Shown piece after piece: positions 28,999 through 36,695 of a DNA stretch of 64,000 nt. The position numbers were made by a program, and so were the translations under genes. The stretch's first letter is position 1. Each line of letters begins with the position of its first letter. The notes under the pieces were generated by a model. That model had not been told where the DNA came from. It saw nothing but the letters and a program-made list of their open reading frames with translations, and ran no database searches. The stretch is from the NCBI RefSeq assembly GCF_034541975.1, contig NZ_JAVYJM010000001.1. One strand, given 5' to 3'. This DNA is from Dermacoccus abyssi. Lineage in GTDB: Bacteria > Actinomycetota > Actinomycetes > Actinomycetales > Dermatophilaceae.

Positions 28999-29292
28999 TC
29001 AGGCTGCGCGGGCCACCGCGTCACGCTGCGGGTGCAGCACGACGGGGGCGCTGGCCTTCTCCGCGGCCTGCACGCTCGCGGCGACGAGCGACAGCGTCTC
29101 GGACATGGGCAGCTCGAGAGCCTCGCAAACCGCAGCGAGCAGCTCCGAAGAGGCTTCCTTCTCGCCGCGCTCGATCTCGCTGAGGTATCCGAGCGAGATG
29201 CGGGCCGTCTTCGAGACCTCGCGCAGGGTGCGCCCCTGTGCGCGGCGCTGCTGGCGCAGCACGTCACCGAGCTGTTCGCGAAGCAAGATCAT
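28999..29292 (-). CDS. clgR: XRE-family regulator ClgR
   Basis: 97 aa from ATG 29292, chosen because GGAGGA lies 4 nt before it. The helix-turn-helix spans RTLREVSKTARISLGYLSEI, with the ERGEKEASSELLAAVCEAL helix after it. This is the signature of ClgR, which activates clp protease and other stress genes in actinobacteria. The short C-terminal tail ends in Ala-Ala (AVARAA), as in ClgR proteins that are themselves Clp substrates. Position next to cinA and pgsA matches Mycobacterium and Corynebacterium. Confidence 0.92.
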   Translation of the reverse strand: MILLREQLGDVLRQQRRAQGRTLREVSKTARISLGYLSEIERGEKEASSELLAAVCEALELPMSETLSLVAASVQAAEKASAPVVLHPQRDAVARAA

Positions 29293-29382
29293 GCGTTCCT
29301 CCTGGCGACGGCGCATCGGTGCGCGCGATTGGCGATGTCAGGTTCCAACATAGCGCTGAGGGGTGACAACCCCAACGGGTGT

Positions 29383-29910
29383 TCACCGCGTGTGGTCGAG
29401 CGCCATCTGCCAGGCCGCCCAGGCGGCTGCCCGACGGATCTCGGCGCGATCCCCCACGAACTGAAACCTGTCGACATGGCAACGCCCTCGCTCACCCGAA
29501 GATTCCCCGGAGAACGCCACGGCGACGTAACAGGTTCCGACGTCCTGGCCGTCCTGGATGGCAGGTCCTGCGACGCCCGTCGTCGCCACGGCGAGGTCTG
29601 CCGCGAAGAGGCGTACGGCACCGTGAGCCATCTCGAGAGCGACGTCGGCGTCGACAGCACCGCGCTCACGCAGCAGGTCGGCATCGACGCCGAGCACCGC
29701 GGCCTTGGTGGGCGTCGCGTAGGTGGCGGCTCCCCCGCGCAGCACGGCGCTGGCGCCGGGAACGTCGGCGATACCCGCGCTCACGAGGCCGGCGGTGAGG
29801 GACTCGGCCGTGGCGATCGTCAGGCCACGATCACGCAGCTGCTCGACGAGACGCGTCGCGAGATCGGCCGAGTCGTTCTCGGTCACGGCGCGCCGGTCCT
29901 GCTCGCTCAT
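29383..29910 (-). CDS. cinA: CinA-family nicotinamide-nucleotide amidohydrolase
   Basis: 175 aa; only the C-terminal CinA domain is present. Motifs are IATAESLTAGLVSAGIADVPGAS, GGAATYATPTKAAVLGV and ATTGVAGPAIQDGQDVGTCYV. In E. coli (PncC) this domain deamidates nicotinamide mononucleotide in pyridine-nucleotide salvage. The first bases overlap the pgsA stop (ATGA). The gene ends 90 bp before clgR. Confidence 0.93.
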   Translation of the reverse strand: MSEQDRRAVTENDSADLATRLVEQLRDRGLTIATAESLTAGLVSAGIADVPGASAVLRGGAATYATPTKAAVLGVDADLLRERGAVDADVALEMAHGAVRLFAADLAVATTGVAGPAIQDGQDVGTCYVAVAFSGESSGERGRCHVDRFQFVGDRAEIRRAAAWAAWQMALDHTR

Positions 29911-30539
29911 GACTGCGTCGAGCGCGCCCGCGCCGTCCGGGCGCTCTCACGTCGCAGCTTGGCCGCGCGGAAGAAGTAATCGATGCCAGTCGCGACGGTG
30001 ACGACGATGGCGGCCGCCATGACGACCCATGCCCCGATGTGGCCCCAGTCCGGAAGCGGCAGGACGAAGAGCCCGGCGGCGAGCGCCTGCAAGGCCGTCT
30101 TCAGCTTGCCGCCGTGACTCGCGGGCATCACGCCGTGACGGATGACGACGAAGCGCAGCGCGGTGATGGCGAGCTCGCGGGCGAGCACGACGATCGTGGC
30201 CCACCACGGCAGCACGTCGACGATCGACAGCCCGATGAAGGCCATGCCCATGAGCGCCTTGTCGGCGATCGGGTCCATGAGCTTGCCGAACTCGGTCTCG
30301 AGGCCGCGGGATCGGGCGATCTGGCCGTCGATGCGGTCGGTGATCGAGGCGACGACGAACAGGACGAACGCGATGATGCGGTAGGTGGTGTTCTCACCGC
30401 CGTCGGCGAGCAGGAACCAGGCGAAGAACGGTACGAGGGCGATACGGCCCATCGTGAGAACGTTCGCGAGGTTCCAGGTGCTGACGGGCTTGCGCGCCCC
30501 GGTGGGCGTCTCGGTCTCGTGATCGCTCATCCGCTTCAC
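29907..30539 (-). CDS. pgsA: CDP-diacylglycerol-glycerol-3-phosphate 3-phosphatidyltransferase
   Basis: 210-aa integral membrane enzyme committing CDP-diacylglycerol to phosphatidylglycerol synthesis. The CDP-alcohol phosphotransferase signature is complete: D68-x2-D71-G72-x2-A75-R76-x8-G85-x3-D89-x3-D93. At least four hydrophobic helices follow the N-terminal LANVLTMGRIALVPFF. The ATG overlaps the rimO stop by four bases and its own stop overlaps cinA, so rimO-pgsA-cinA is one tightly coupled operon. Confidence 0.95.
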   Translation of the reverse strand: MKRMSDHETETPTGARKPVSTWNLANVLTMGRIALVPFFAWFLLADGGENTTYRIIAFVLFVVASITDRIDGQIARSRGLETEFGKLMDPIADKALMGMAFIGLSIVDVLPWWATIVVLARELAITALRFVVIRHGVMPASHGGKLKTALQALAAGLFVLPLPDWGHIGAWVVMAAAIVVTVATGIDYFFRAAKLRRESARTARARSTQS

Positions 30540-32008
30540 CGCACCTCGGCGACGAGGTCGATGCCTTCGGTGGCGACGACCTCGACGCTCACCATGTCGC
30601 CGATGGCGAGGGGGCGCTCGTTGCTCCTCTCGACGTAGGTGATGCCGTCGACGTCGGGGCCCTGCTGTCCGGCGCGGCCGACGAAGCGCAGTTCGCCGTC
30701 CTCGTCCTCCTCCGCCTCGACGAGGACGTCGAGGCGTTCTCCGACGCGCTCCTCGGCTCGCTGGAGGTTGAGTTCCTCGGTGAGCGTACGGAAGTGCTCG
30801 AGGCGGGCTTCGATCTCGTCCGTGGGTAGCTTGTCCGCGTAGCTCTCGGCCTCGGTGCCGTCCTCGTCGGAGTAACCGAAGACACCGACGACGTCGAGAC
30901 GCGCGGCGACGAGGAACTGCTCGAGTTCCTCGAGATCCTTCTCGGTCTCGCCGGGGAAGCCGACGATGACGTTCGAGCGGATGCCGGCGTTCGGCGTGCG
31001 GCGGCGCACGTCGTCGAGGAGCGTGAGGAACGACTCGCGGTCACCGAAGCGGCGCATCGTGCGCAGGAGCGGCCCGGAAGCGTGCTGGAAGGAGATGTCG
31101 TAGTACGGCGCGACGCCGGGCGTGTTCGCCATGACGTCGAGCAGGTCGGGTCGGATCTCCGCAGGCTGCAGGTACGACACACGCACACGCTCGATGCCGT
31201 CGATGGCGGTGAGTTCGGGAAGCATGGTGTCGAGCAGACGCAGGTCGCCGAGGTCCTTGCCGTACGACGTCGAGTTCTCCGAGACGAGGAAGACCTCCTT
31301 GACGTCGTGCTCCGCGAGCCAACGCGCTTCGGCGAGAACGTCGGAGGGACGGCGGGACAGGAACGCGCCGCGGAAGGCCGGGATGGCGCAGAACGCGCAC
31401 CGTCGGTCGCAACCGCTCGCGATTTTGAGCGGGGCCCACGGGCGGCCGTCGAGGCGGGCGCGGATGACGCGCGGCGTACTGACGGGCGAAGCGACCTCGA
31501 CGTCGGCGGGCTGCGACGTCACCGGCGCTGCGCCGTGACCCGGGAGTGCCAGACCAGCGGCGCCGTCCTGGCGCTTGGCGGGAGAGATGGGCAGCAGTTT
31601 GCGGCGATCCCCAGGCACGTGCGCCTCGGGCTTGTGCCCAGCCAGCACCGCTGTGAGGTGGCTCGACATGTCCTGGTATGAGTCGAAGCCGAGGACGGCA
31701 TCGGCCTCCGGCAGCTGCTCCGCGAGCTGGTTGCCGTAACGCTCGGCGAGGCAGCCGACGGCGACGACGGCCTGCGTGCGGCCCGAATCCTTGAGGTCGT
31801 TCGCCTCGAGGAGAGCGTCGATGGAGTCCTTCTTCGCCTGCTCGACGAAGCCACACGTGTTCACGACGGCGACGTCGGCCTGAGCGGCGTCGTCGACGAG
31901 GGTCCAGCCCTCGGCCGAGAGGCGACCGGCCAGTTCCTCGGAGTCGACCTCGTTCCGTGCGCACCCGAGGGTGACGACGGCGACGCTTCGTGAGGGGGCG
32001 GAAGTCAT
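30536..32008 (-). CDS. rimO: Ribosomal protein S12 methylthiotransferase
   Basis: 490-aa radical-SAM enzyme that methylthiolates the conserved aspartate of ribosomal protein S12. N-terminal cluster cysteines are C16, C52 and C86; the radical-SAM motif is ASGCDRRCAFC (C200, C204, C207). An insertion of about 60 residues (~128-188, rich in Pro and Ala) separates the first two domains and is longer than in E. coli RimO. The TRAM domain is at the C-terminus (RLDVLVEAEEDEDGELRFVG). First gene of the operon with pgsA and cinA; divergent from the MauE-thioredoxin gene. Confidence 0.95.
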   Translation of the reverse strand: MTSAPSRSVAVVTLGCARNEVDSEELAGRLSAEGWTLVDDAAQADVAVVNTCGFVEQAKKDSIDALLEANDLKDSGRTQAVVAVGCLAERYGNQLAEQLPEADAVLGFDSYQDMSSHLTAVLAGHKPEAHVPGDRRKLLPISPAKRQDGAAGLALPGHGAAPVTSQPADVEVASPVSTPRVIRARLDGRPWAPLKIASGCDRRCAFCAIPAFRGAFLSRRPSDVLAEARWLAEHDVKEVFLVSENSTSYGKDLGDLRLLDTMLPELTAIDGIERVRVSYLQPAEIRPDLLDVMANTPGVAPYYDISFQHASGPLLRTMRRFGDRESFLTLLDDVRRRTPNAGIRSNVIVGFPGETEKDLEELEQFLVAARLDVVGVFGYSDEDGTEAESYADKLPTDEIEARLEHFRTLTEELNLQRAEERVGERLDVLVEAEEDEDGELRFVGRAGQQGPDVDGITYVERSNERPLAIGDMVSVEVVATEGIDLVAEVR

Positions 32009-32116
32009 GGCGTCAGTCTAGTGGCGCCCGGGGCCCACCCTGCCGCCATCGTTGGCTGCGGTGCGGCCAACGATGACGAGGCATCACATCGGCCATTCGG
32101 TGAGAGGGGCCTGTCA

Positions 32117-33718
32117 GTGGTGACGCCTACCATGAATGACGTGTATGACGCCCCCTCGACTGTCCCTGCGATCCTGCTCGTGCTCGTGCTCACCGTCTCC
32201 GGTTGCGCGAAGCTTGCTGCCCGCTCCACGGCGGATGAGGCCTTCATCAGCCTCCGTCTCCCTGTCATCCTGCGGAAGATCAAGGCGCCCGCTCTGCTGC
32301 CATTCGGCGAACTCGCGTTGGCCGTCGTGCTGGTGTTCGCCTGGGGCTGGCTGCAGCTGCTTGCCGCCGTTGCCGCCGTCCTGCTGTTCATCGCATACAC
32401 GGTCGTCATTGTTCGCGCCCTGACGTTTGGCGAGCCCGTGCAGTGCTCCTGCTTCGGCAAACTCGGCCTCGGTGGCGTCGATGTTTTCACCGCCGTCCGT
32501 AACCTCCTCCTGGTCGGCCTCGCAGCCCTGACGCTGGTGGACGCCGCGGTGCACCGCAGCATCGCGGCCCGGCTCGCCAACTTCGACGGTGGCCAGTGGT
32601 GTTGGCTGGCGGGCGTCCTCGCCGCCGTCGTCCTCACGTGGCTTATTGCTGGGCACCGCGGAGAGGCCGGTGCCGTCAACGCGGCTGCGCCGTCCGCGGA
32701 CGGCGAGTACCTCCGCGCGCCTACGCCCTTCGTTGCGCTCGAGACGGCAGACGGCACGACGATCGCGCTGCGAGACCTGCCGACAGGGCGCCCCGCGGCA
32801 GTCTTCGTCGTGTCCCCCAGCTGCGGATCCTGTGTCAGCGTCATTGAAAAGGTCCGCGCCTGGCAGCACACCGTGCCGCACGTGCGCACGGTGATCGTCC
32901 TGCCCTCGTTCGCCACGGATACCTACCACGGCCTCATCGACCCGCAGGATTTCGAGGTCTACTTCGACCCACAGGCCACCTTCACGCAGATGGTTCGAGG
33001 CGGGACGCCGACGGCCCTCCTCCTCGGCACCGACGACCTGATCGCCGCTGGGCCGGCCATCGGCGGCCCCGCCGTCGCGTCATTCATGGACGACATTGCT
33101 GCCCATCAGGAGCCCGCCATGAACAAGGTGGCGACGCCTACCGTCACGACCGGCACGATGGTGACGGAAGACCCCACCTTCGACTACACCAGCACCTCCC
33201 TGACGACCACCCCGCTGGCTGAGGTCGCGGACGACGGCATCGAGGACTACGAGCGGCGCCCCACCCCCTTCGCCCTGTTGGCCGACGGCGAGGGCAACCG
33301 CGTCTCGATGATCTCCATGGCCGATTCCGGCCCGGTCGTCCTGCTCATGGTCAGCCCTGGTTGCGGCTCCTGCCTGCCCGTCATCGAGCAGGCGCAGGGC
33401 TGGGAGGCGCAGCTGCGCGGCATCCCCGTCCGACTTGTCGTCACGCACGAATCCCATCTGCAGCCATTGCAGGAGCAGGGCTACGCGCCCAAGAGCATCC
33501 TCATCGACGAGCACAACGCCCTGCTGCAGATGTTCGGATCCGGCACGCCGACCCTGGTCGCGCTCGGGCCGGACCGGTACCTGCTGGCGGGTCCGGTCAG
33601 CGGCTCGCAGGCCATCACCGAGGCGATGGAGGAGATCATCGCTGAGGTGGCCGCGGCCCGGCCTGAGGCTGGAGACGGTGATCGGGCCGACGCCCTCACC
33701 GACTCGGCGCGCGAATAA
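32117..33718 (+). CDS. MauE-like membrane protein fused to two thioredoxin-fold domains
   Basis: 533 aa from GTG 32117, chosen because GAGAGGGG lies 7 nt upstream; ATG 32132 would lack a ribosome site. Residues ~15-190 hold about five membrane segments with a CSCFG motif (VQCSCFGKLG), as in MauE/DoxX-type redox membrane proteins. Two homologous thioredoxin/TlpA-like modules follow. Each starts APTPFVAL or RPTPFALL, has a CxxC site (SPSCGSCVSVIE and SPGCGSCLPVIE), and ends with a GGTPT or SGTPT cis-proline loop. A Thr-rich linker separates them. It probably moves reducing equivalents across the membrane to extracytoplasmic thiols. MauE in methylotrophs supports disulfide formation in methylamine dehydrogenase, but no mau gene is nearby. 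Partner substrate unknown. Confidence 0.85.
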   Translation: MVTPTMNDVYDAPSTVPAILLVLVLTVSGCAKLAARSTADEAFISLRLPVILRKIKAPALLPFGELALAVVLVFAWGWLQLLAAVAAVLLFIAYTVVIVRALTFGEPVQCSCFGKLGLGGVDVFTAVRNLLLVGLAALTLVDAAVHRSIAARLANFDGGQWCWLAGVLAAVVLTWLIAGHRGEAGAVNAAAPSADGEYLRAPTPFVALETADGTTIALRDLPTGRPAAVFVVSPSCGSCVSVIEKVRAWQHTVPHVRTVIVLPSFATDTYHGLIDPQDFEVYFDPQATFTQMVRGGTPTALLLGTDDLIAAGPAIGGPAVASFMDDIAAHQEPAMNKVATPTVTTGTMVTEDPTFDYTSTSLTTTPLAEVADDGIEDYERRPTPFALLADGEGNRVSMISMADSGPVVLLMVSPGCGSCLPVIEQAQGWEAQLRGIPVRLVVTHESHLQPLQEQGYAPKSILIDEHNALLQMFGSGTPTLVALGPDRYLLAGPVSGSQAITEAMEEIIAEVAAARPEAGDGDRADALTDSARE

Positions 33719-33756
33719 CGGAGCGTGACAACGGAGTGTAGTGAGCGGTCGACACG

Positions 33757-33807
33757 CCACCTGACTCCCGCGGTCACGCGATTCGCGCGGTCACGGGAGT
33801 CAGGTGG
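33757..33807. terminator. Bidirectional terminator between MauE-fusion and ssuBA genes
   Basis: Perfect 14-bp arms CCACCTGACTCCCG (33757-33770) and CGGGAGTCAGGTGG (33794-33807). The loop contains part of a 10-bp direct repeat, CGCGGTCACG (33769-33778 and 33786-33795). The whole is flanked by a direct repeat GGTCGACACGCC (33748-33759 and 33806-33817). Confidence 0.8.
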
Positions 33808-33822
33808 TCGACACGCCTGAGC

Positions 33823-35655
33823 TCACCGCATCAGACCCGTTTCGACGATGTCGGTGAAATGGACCTTCTTCGGGATGACCTTGTCCTCGAACAACCGATC
33901 GGCGAGCGTCTGTTCGAGCCGGATGTCAGCTGCCGTGACCGGACGTTGATCGGTCTTCTTATGCGAGATCGCGGATCGGGTGACGGACAGCGGCAGCCGG
34001 GATTCCTGGGACCAGGCCCGGGCGTAGGCGTCGAGGTGTGTTGCTCCCCAGGCATAGGCCTTCTGCAGACGTCGAAGGTAATCGCGCAAGGCGGCCACCC
34101 GATCGGCGTCCCCGAGCGTATCGGTCGACGCGAGCGAAAAGTTCAGCCCAGCCTCGTCCGGGGGACCGCCTCCGATGGCCCGCGCCCCGCTGCGGAGCTG
34201 TTGGGTGACAAACGGCTCCCAGATGACCCACGCGTCCGCATCTCCGCGGGTGAAAGCGGCCGCACCGTCGGCCGGCGGAAGGTAGACGAAGGTGACCTCG
34301 GACGGTTTCACACCACCTCGGTGCAGGAATTTCAGAAGCAACCCGTGAGCCGAGCTGCCCTTGGGCACCGTGATCCGCTTGCCCCGCAGATCGGCGGCGG
34401 TGGACAAACCCGAGTGCTTCTTCACGAGGACGGATGAGTCGCGATGGTTCCGCAACGCGGTCGTTGCCACGATGCGGAATCCCGAGCCCGCCGCTGCTCC
34501 GAAGATTGGCGGGGTCGACCCGACTCCGCCGACGTCCACCTTGCCAGCCTGGAGAGCTTCGACGATGGCCATCCCGTAGGTGAACTGCGAGAACTCGATC
34601 GTGTACGGCGTGTCGTCGAGCTGGCCGGACGCGCGCAGCAGGGATCGTACTCCGTCGGTTTGGACGGCGACTCGGAGCGTGGCGCCACGTGCCGATCCGC
34701 CTTGTGCGACACGCACCGTCGCGGTGCGGGAAGCATCCGAGGGGCGGGTGAATCCCACCAGCGCCGACGTTCCCAGAAGACCCCCGGCCAAGACGCCACG
34801 CCGTGTCCAACTCGAACGGTCGCCCGCAGCCGAGGAGGAACTCCCCTGCGGCTGGGCCTGCGCGGTCAGAGCTCGAGCCTTGTCGAGATCCGCCGTCAGA
34901 CCCGCGACGAGGGCGTTGACTTCCGCGTCCTCACGTCGCCTCGGACGGGGCAGGTCCACCGTGCGATCCGCAACCACTGCGCCCTCGTTGAGTACAACGA
35001 CCCGATCGGCCAAGAGCACCGCTTCATGGACATCGTGCGTGACCATCACGACAGCCGGTCCGTGACGTTGCCAGAGGCGGACGACCAGATCCTGCGCCTC
35101 CTGACGCGTGAAGGCGTCCAGGGCGCTAAACGGTTCGTCGAGGAGCAGGAGGTCGGGTGCGGTGACGAGTGCCCGCGCAAGAGCGACACGTTGTCGTTGT
35201 CCACCCGACAGGGCACGCGGCCAGGCGCGGGCCCTGTCGCCGAGCCCCACCTCTGCGAGCGTCTGCGTGATCCTCGCGTCCAGTTCCACCCCGTTGACAC
35301 CCATACTTTGAGCGCCTAGCCGCACGTTCGCAGCGACGTCCTCCCACGGCAACAACCGCGCGTCCTGGAACACGACGGACACACGCTCGCTCGTGCCCAC
35401 CGTTCCATAGACCTCGCCGCGATCGAGACCGGCCAGGAGGCGCAGCAGGGTCGACTTGCCCGCGCCCGACCGTCCCAGGACCGCAACGAACTGCCCGGCG
35501 GGGATGTCGAGGTCGAGGTCATCAAGGACGACGTTGTCCCCGAATCGCCTCGAGACGGACTCGAGATGTACGGCAAGGCCCTTTCGGCCGTCTAGTCCCG
35601 GGGACGTCCACCGATCGGTGGGCCCACCAGGGTGCTTCGACTGGTTGTCGCTCAT
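33823..35655 (-). CDS. SsuB-SsuA fusion: sulfonate ABC ATPase joined to substrate-binding protein
   Basis: 610 aa from ATG 35655, which overlaps the ssuC stop (ATGA) and has AAGGAA upstream. Residues 28-245 are a complete SsuB/TauB-type ATPase: Walker A GRSGAGKST (61-69), Q97, signature LSGGQ (149-153), Walker B LLLLDEP (169-175) and H207. A linker of about 35 residues leads to SSWTRRGVLAGG with R285-R286, then a hydrophobic stretch (287-301) that looks like a Tat or membrane signal. Residues ~325-610 are an SsuA-like binding protein (SQFTYGMAIVEALQAGKVDV, KRITVPKGSSAHGLLL, DAWVIWEPF). These are normally separate polypeptides on opposite sides of the membrane. I found no stop and no convincing internal start between the halves. 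Confidence 0.85.
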   Translation of the reverse strand: MSDNQSKHPGGPTDRWTSPGLDGRKGLAVHLESVSRRFGDNVVLDDLDLDIPAGQFVAVLGRSGAGKSTLLRLLAGLDRGEVYGTVGTSERVSVVFQDARLLPWEDVAANVRLGAQSMGVNGVELDARITQTLAEVGLGDRARAWPRALSGGQRQRVALARALVTAPDLLLLDEPFSALDAFTRQEAQDLVVRLWQRHGPAVVMVTHDVHEAVLLADRVVVLNEGAVVADRTVDLPRPRRREDAEVNALVAGLTADLDKARALTAQAQPQGSSSSAAGDRSSWTRRGVLAGGLLGTSALVGFTRPSDASRTATVRVAQGGSARGATLRVAVQTDGVRSLLRASGQLDDTPYTIEFSQFTYGMAIVEALQAGKVDVGGVGSTPPIFGAAAGSGFRIVATTALRNHRDSSVLVKKHSGLSTAADLRGKRITVPKGSSAHGLLLKFLHRGGVKPSEVTFVYLPPADGAAAFTRGDADAWVIWEPFVTQQLRSGARAIGGGPPDEAGLNFSLASTDTLGDADRVAALRDYLRRLQKAYAWGATHLDAYARAWSQESRLPLSVTRSAISHKKTDQRPVTAADIRLEQTLADRLFEDKVIPKKVHFTDIVETGLMR

Positions 35656-36569
35656 CGTGACGTTCCTTCCGTTCGCCACCGCAGGGCGCGGCGTTCCGCC
35701 ACCCGGACGGCGGCGTCCGTGATGAGCCCGAGGGCGGCGTAGGTGAGCAGGCCCACGACGATGGTGTCGGTCTGCATGAAGTCGCGGGCGTTGTTGATCA
35801 TGAAGCCGAGTCCGGCCGTCGCGCTCATCTGCTCTGCAACGATGAGGGCCAACCAGGCGAAGGCGAGAGCTTGCCGGACGCCCACCAGGGTTCCGGGCAG
35901 GGCACCGGGAATAATGACGTGCCTAAAGCGCTGCCACGCCGTGAGGTCAAGCGCGTCGGCGAGCTCGTACAGATCGGAGTCGATGGATCGAAGCGCACCT
36001 ACCGCGTTGAGGTACAACGGCACGCACACCCCGAGCGCCACCAGGAGGATCTTCGGCGCTTCCCCGATCCCGAACCAGACGATGAACAACGGAACCAGCC
36101 CCAGCAGGGGCAGAGTCCTGAGCATCTGCATCGGCGGATCGATAATCGCCTCACCGGTACGCGTCAGGCCCACCGGGAGCGCTGCACCCAAGGCAATGAG
36201 CGACCCCAGTGCGAATCCGAACCCGGCACGCTGCACCGAGACGCTGAGGGCAGTTGTGAGCGTGCCGTCGAAGATCAGCGACCCCAGCGTCGAGAGGACC
36301 CGGGATGGCGGTGCGAGAACGTCCTGCGGCAACCAACCGATGACACTCACGGATTGCCACACCGCGATGAGTGCCAGCGGGCTCAGAGCCCGCACCTCCC
36401 AACTCGGCGGCTCGTGATCACTACGGATGAGATTCCGCCGCCTCCTACGGCGCGCGTTGGAGCCGGCGCTGCCTAAGCGCACTCGGGCAGGCAAGGTGTC
36501 GTCGGCCGATCCCGGCGAAGCAACAGCTGCCGCCGTCGACGCCCGAGCTGTGCTGCTCGTCGCGTTCAT
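35652..36569 (-). CDS. ssuC: Sulfonate ABC transporter permease SsuC
   Basis: 305 aa. Six hydrophobic segments follow a basic cytoplasmic N-terminus (GSNARRRRRRNLIRSD). The conserved permease EAA loop is seen as ALDLTAWQRFRHVIIPGALPG, which docks onto the ATPase. It resembles SsuC/TauC permeases for aliphatic sulfonates. GAGGAG lies 9 nt before the ATG. It is the third enzyme or transport gene of the ssu operon and is coupled to the fused ATPase/binding-protein gene by a four-base overlap. Confidence 0.92.
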   Translation of the reverse strand: MNATSSTARASTAAAVASPGSADDTLPARVRLGSAGSNARRRRRRNLIRSDHEPPSWEVRALSPLALIAVWQSVSVIGWLPQDVLAPPSRVLSTLGSLIFDGTLTTALSVSVQRAGFGFALGSLIALGAALPVGLTRTGEAIIDPPMQMLRTLPLLGLVPLFIVWFGIGEAPKILLVALGVCVPLYLNAVGALRSIDSDLYELADALDLTAWQRFRHVIIPGALPGTLVGVRQALAFAWLALIVAEQMSATAGLGFMINNARDFMQTDTIVVGLLTYAALGLITDAAVRVAERRALRWRTEGTSR

Positions 36570-36632
36570 AAGTCACTCCTCATAAGTTTTCATTAAGCTT
36601 TGTCAAACATTTGCTTATGCAATTGCGAAAAG
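36570..36632 (-). promoter_or_regulatory. AT-rich intra-operon region with candidate ssuC promoter
   Basis: This stretch is strikingly AT-rich in a GC-rich genome. On the minus strand TTGACA is followed about 16 bp later by TATGAG, close to the ssuC ribosome site, so a secondary promoter is possible. GCATAAG and CTTATG form an interrupted inverted repeat that could bind a regulator. Confidence 0.35.
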
Positions 36633-36636
36633 AACG

Positions 36637-36667
36637 CCGGCCAGGTCAGTGGCCACGACCTGGCCGG
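36637..36667 (-). terminator. Hairpin between ssuD and ssuC
   Basis: An 11-bp perfect stem (36637-36647 with 36657-36667) encloses a 9-nt loop, 29 bp after the ssuD stop. It could be a partial terminator that lowers transporter expression relative to ssuD, or an mRNA-stabilising hairpin. It has no U-tract. Confidence 0.55.
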
Positions 36668-36695
36668 TGCAAACCCTCGAATTTGAGAAAGATCC

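Noticed and set aside
33823..35655. Two separate genes ssuB and ssuA with an unseen boundary
   Set aside because: Between the domains there is no stop in the frame. The only in-frame GTG or TTG codons fall inside the signal-like segment without a ribosome site, so a fusion is the better reading.
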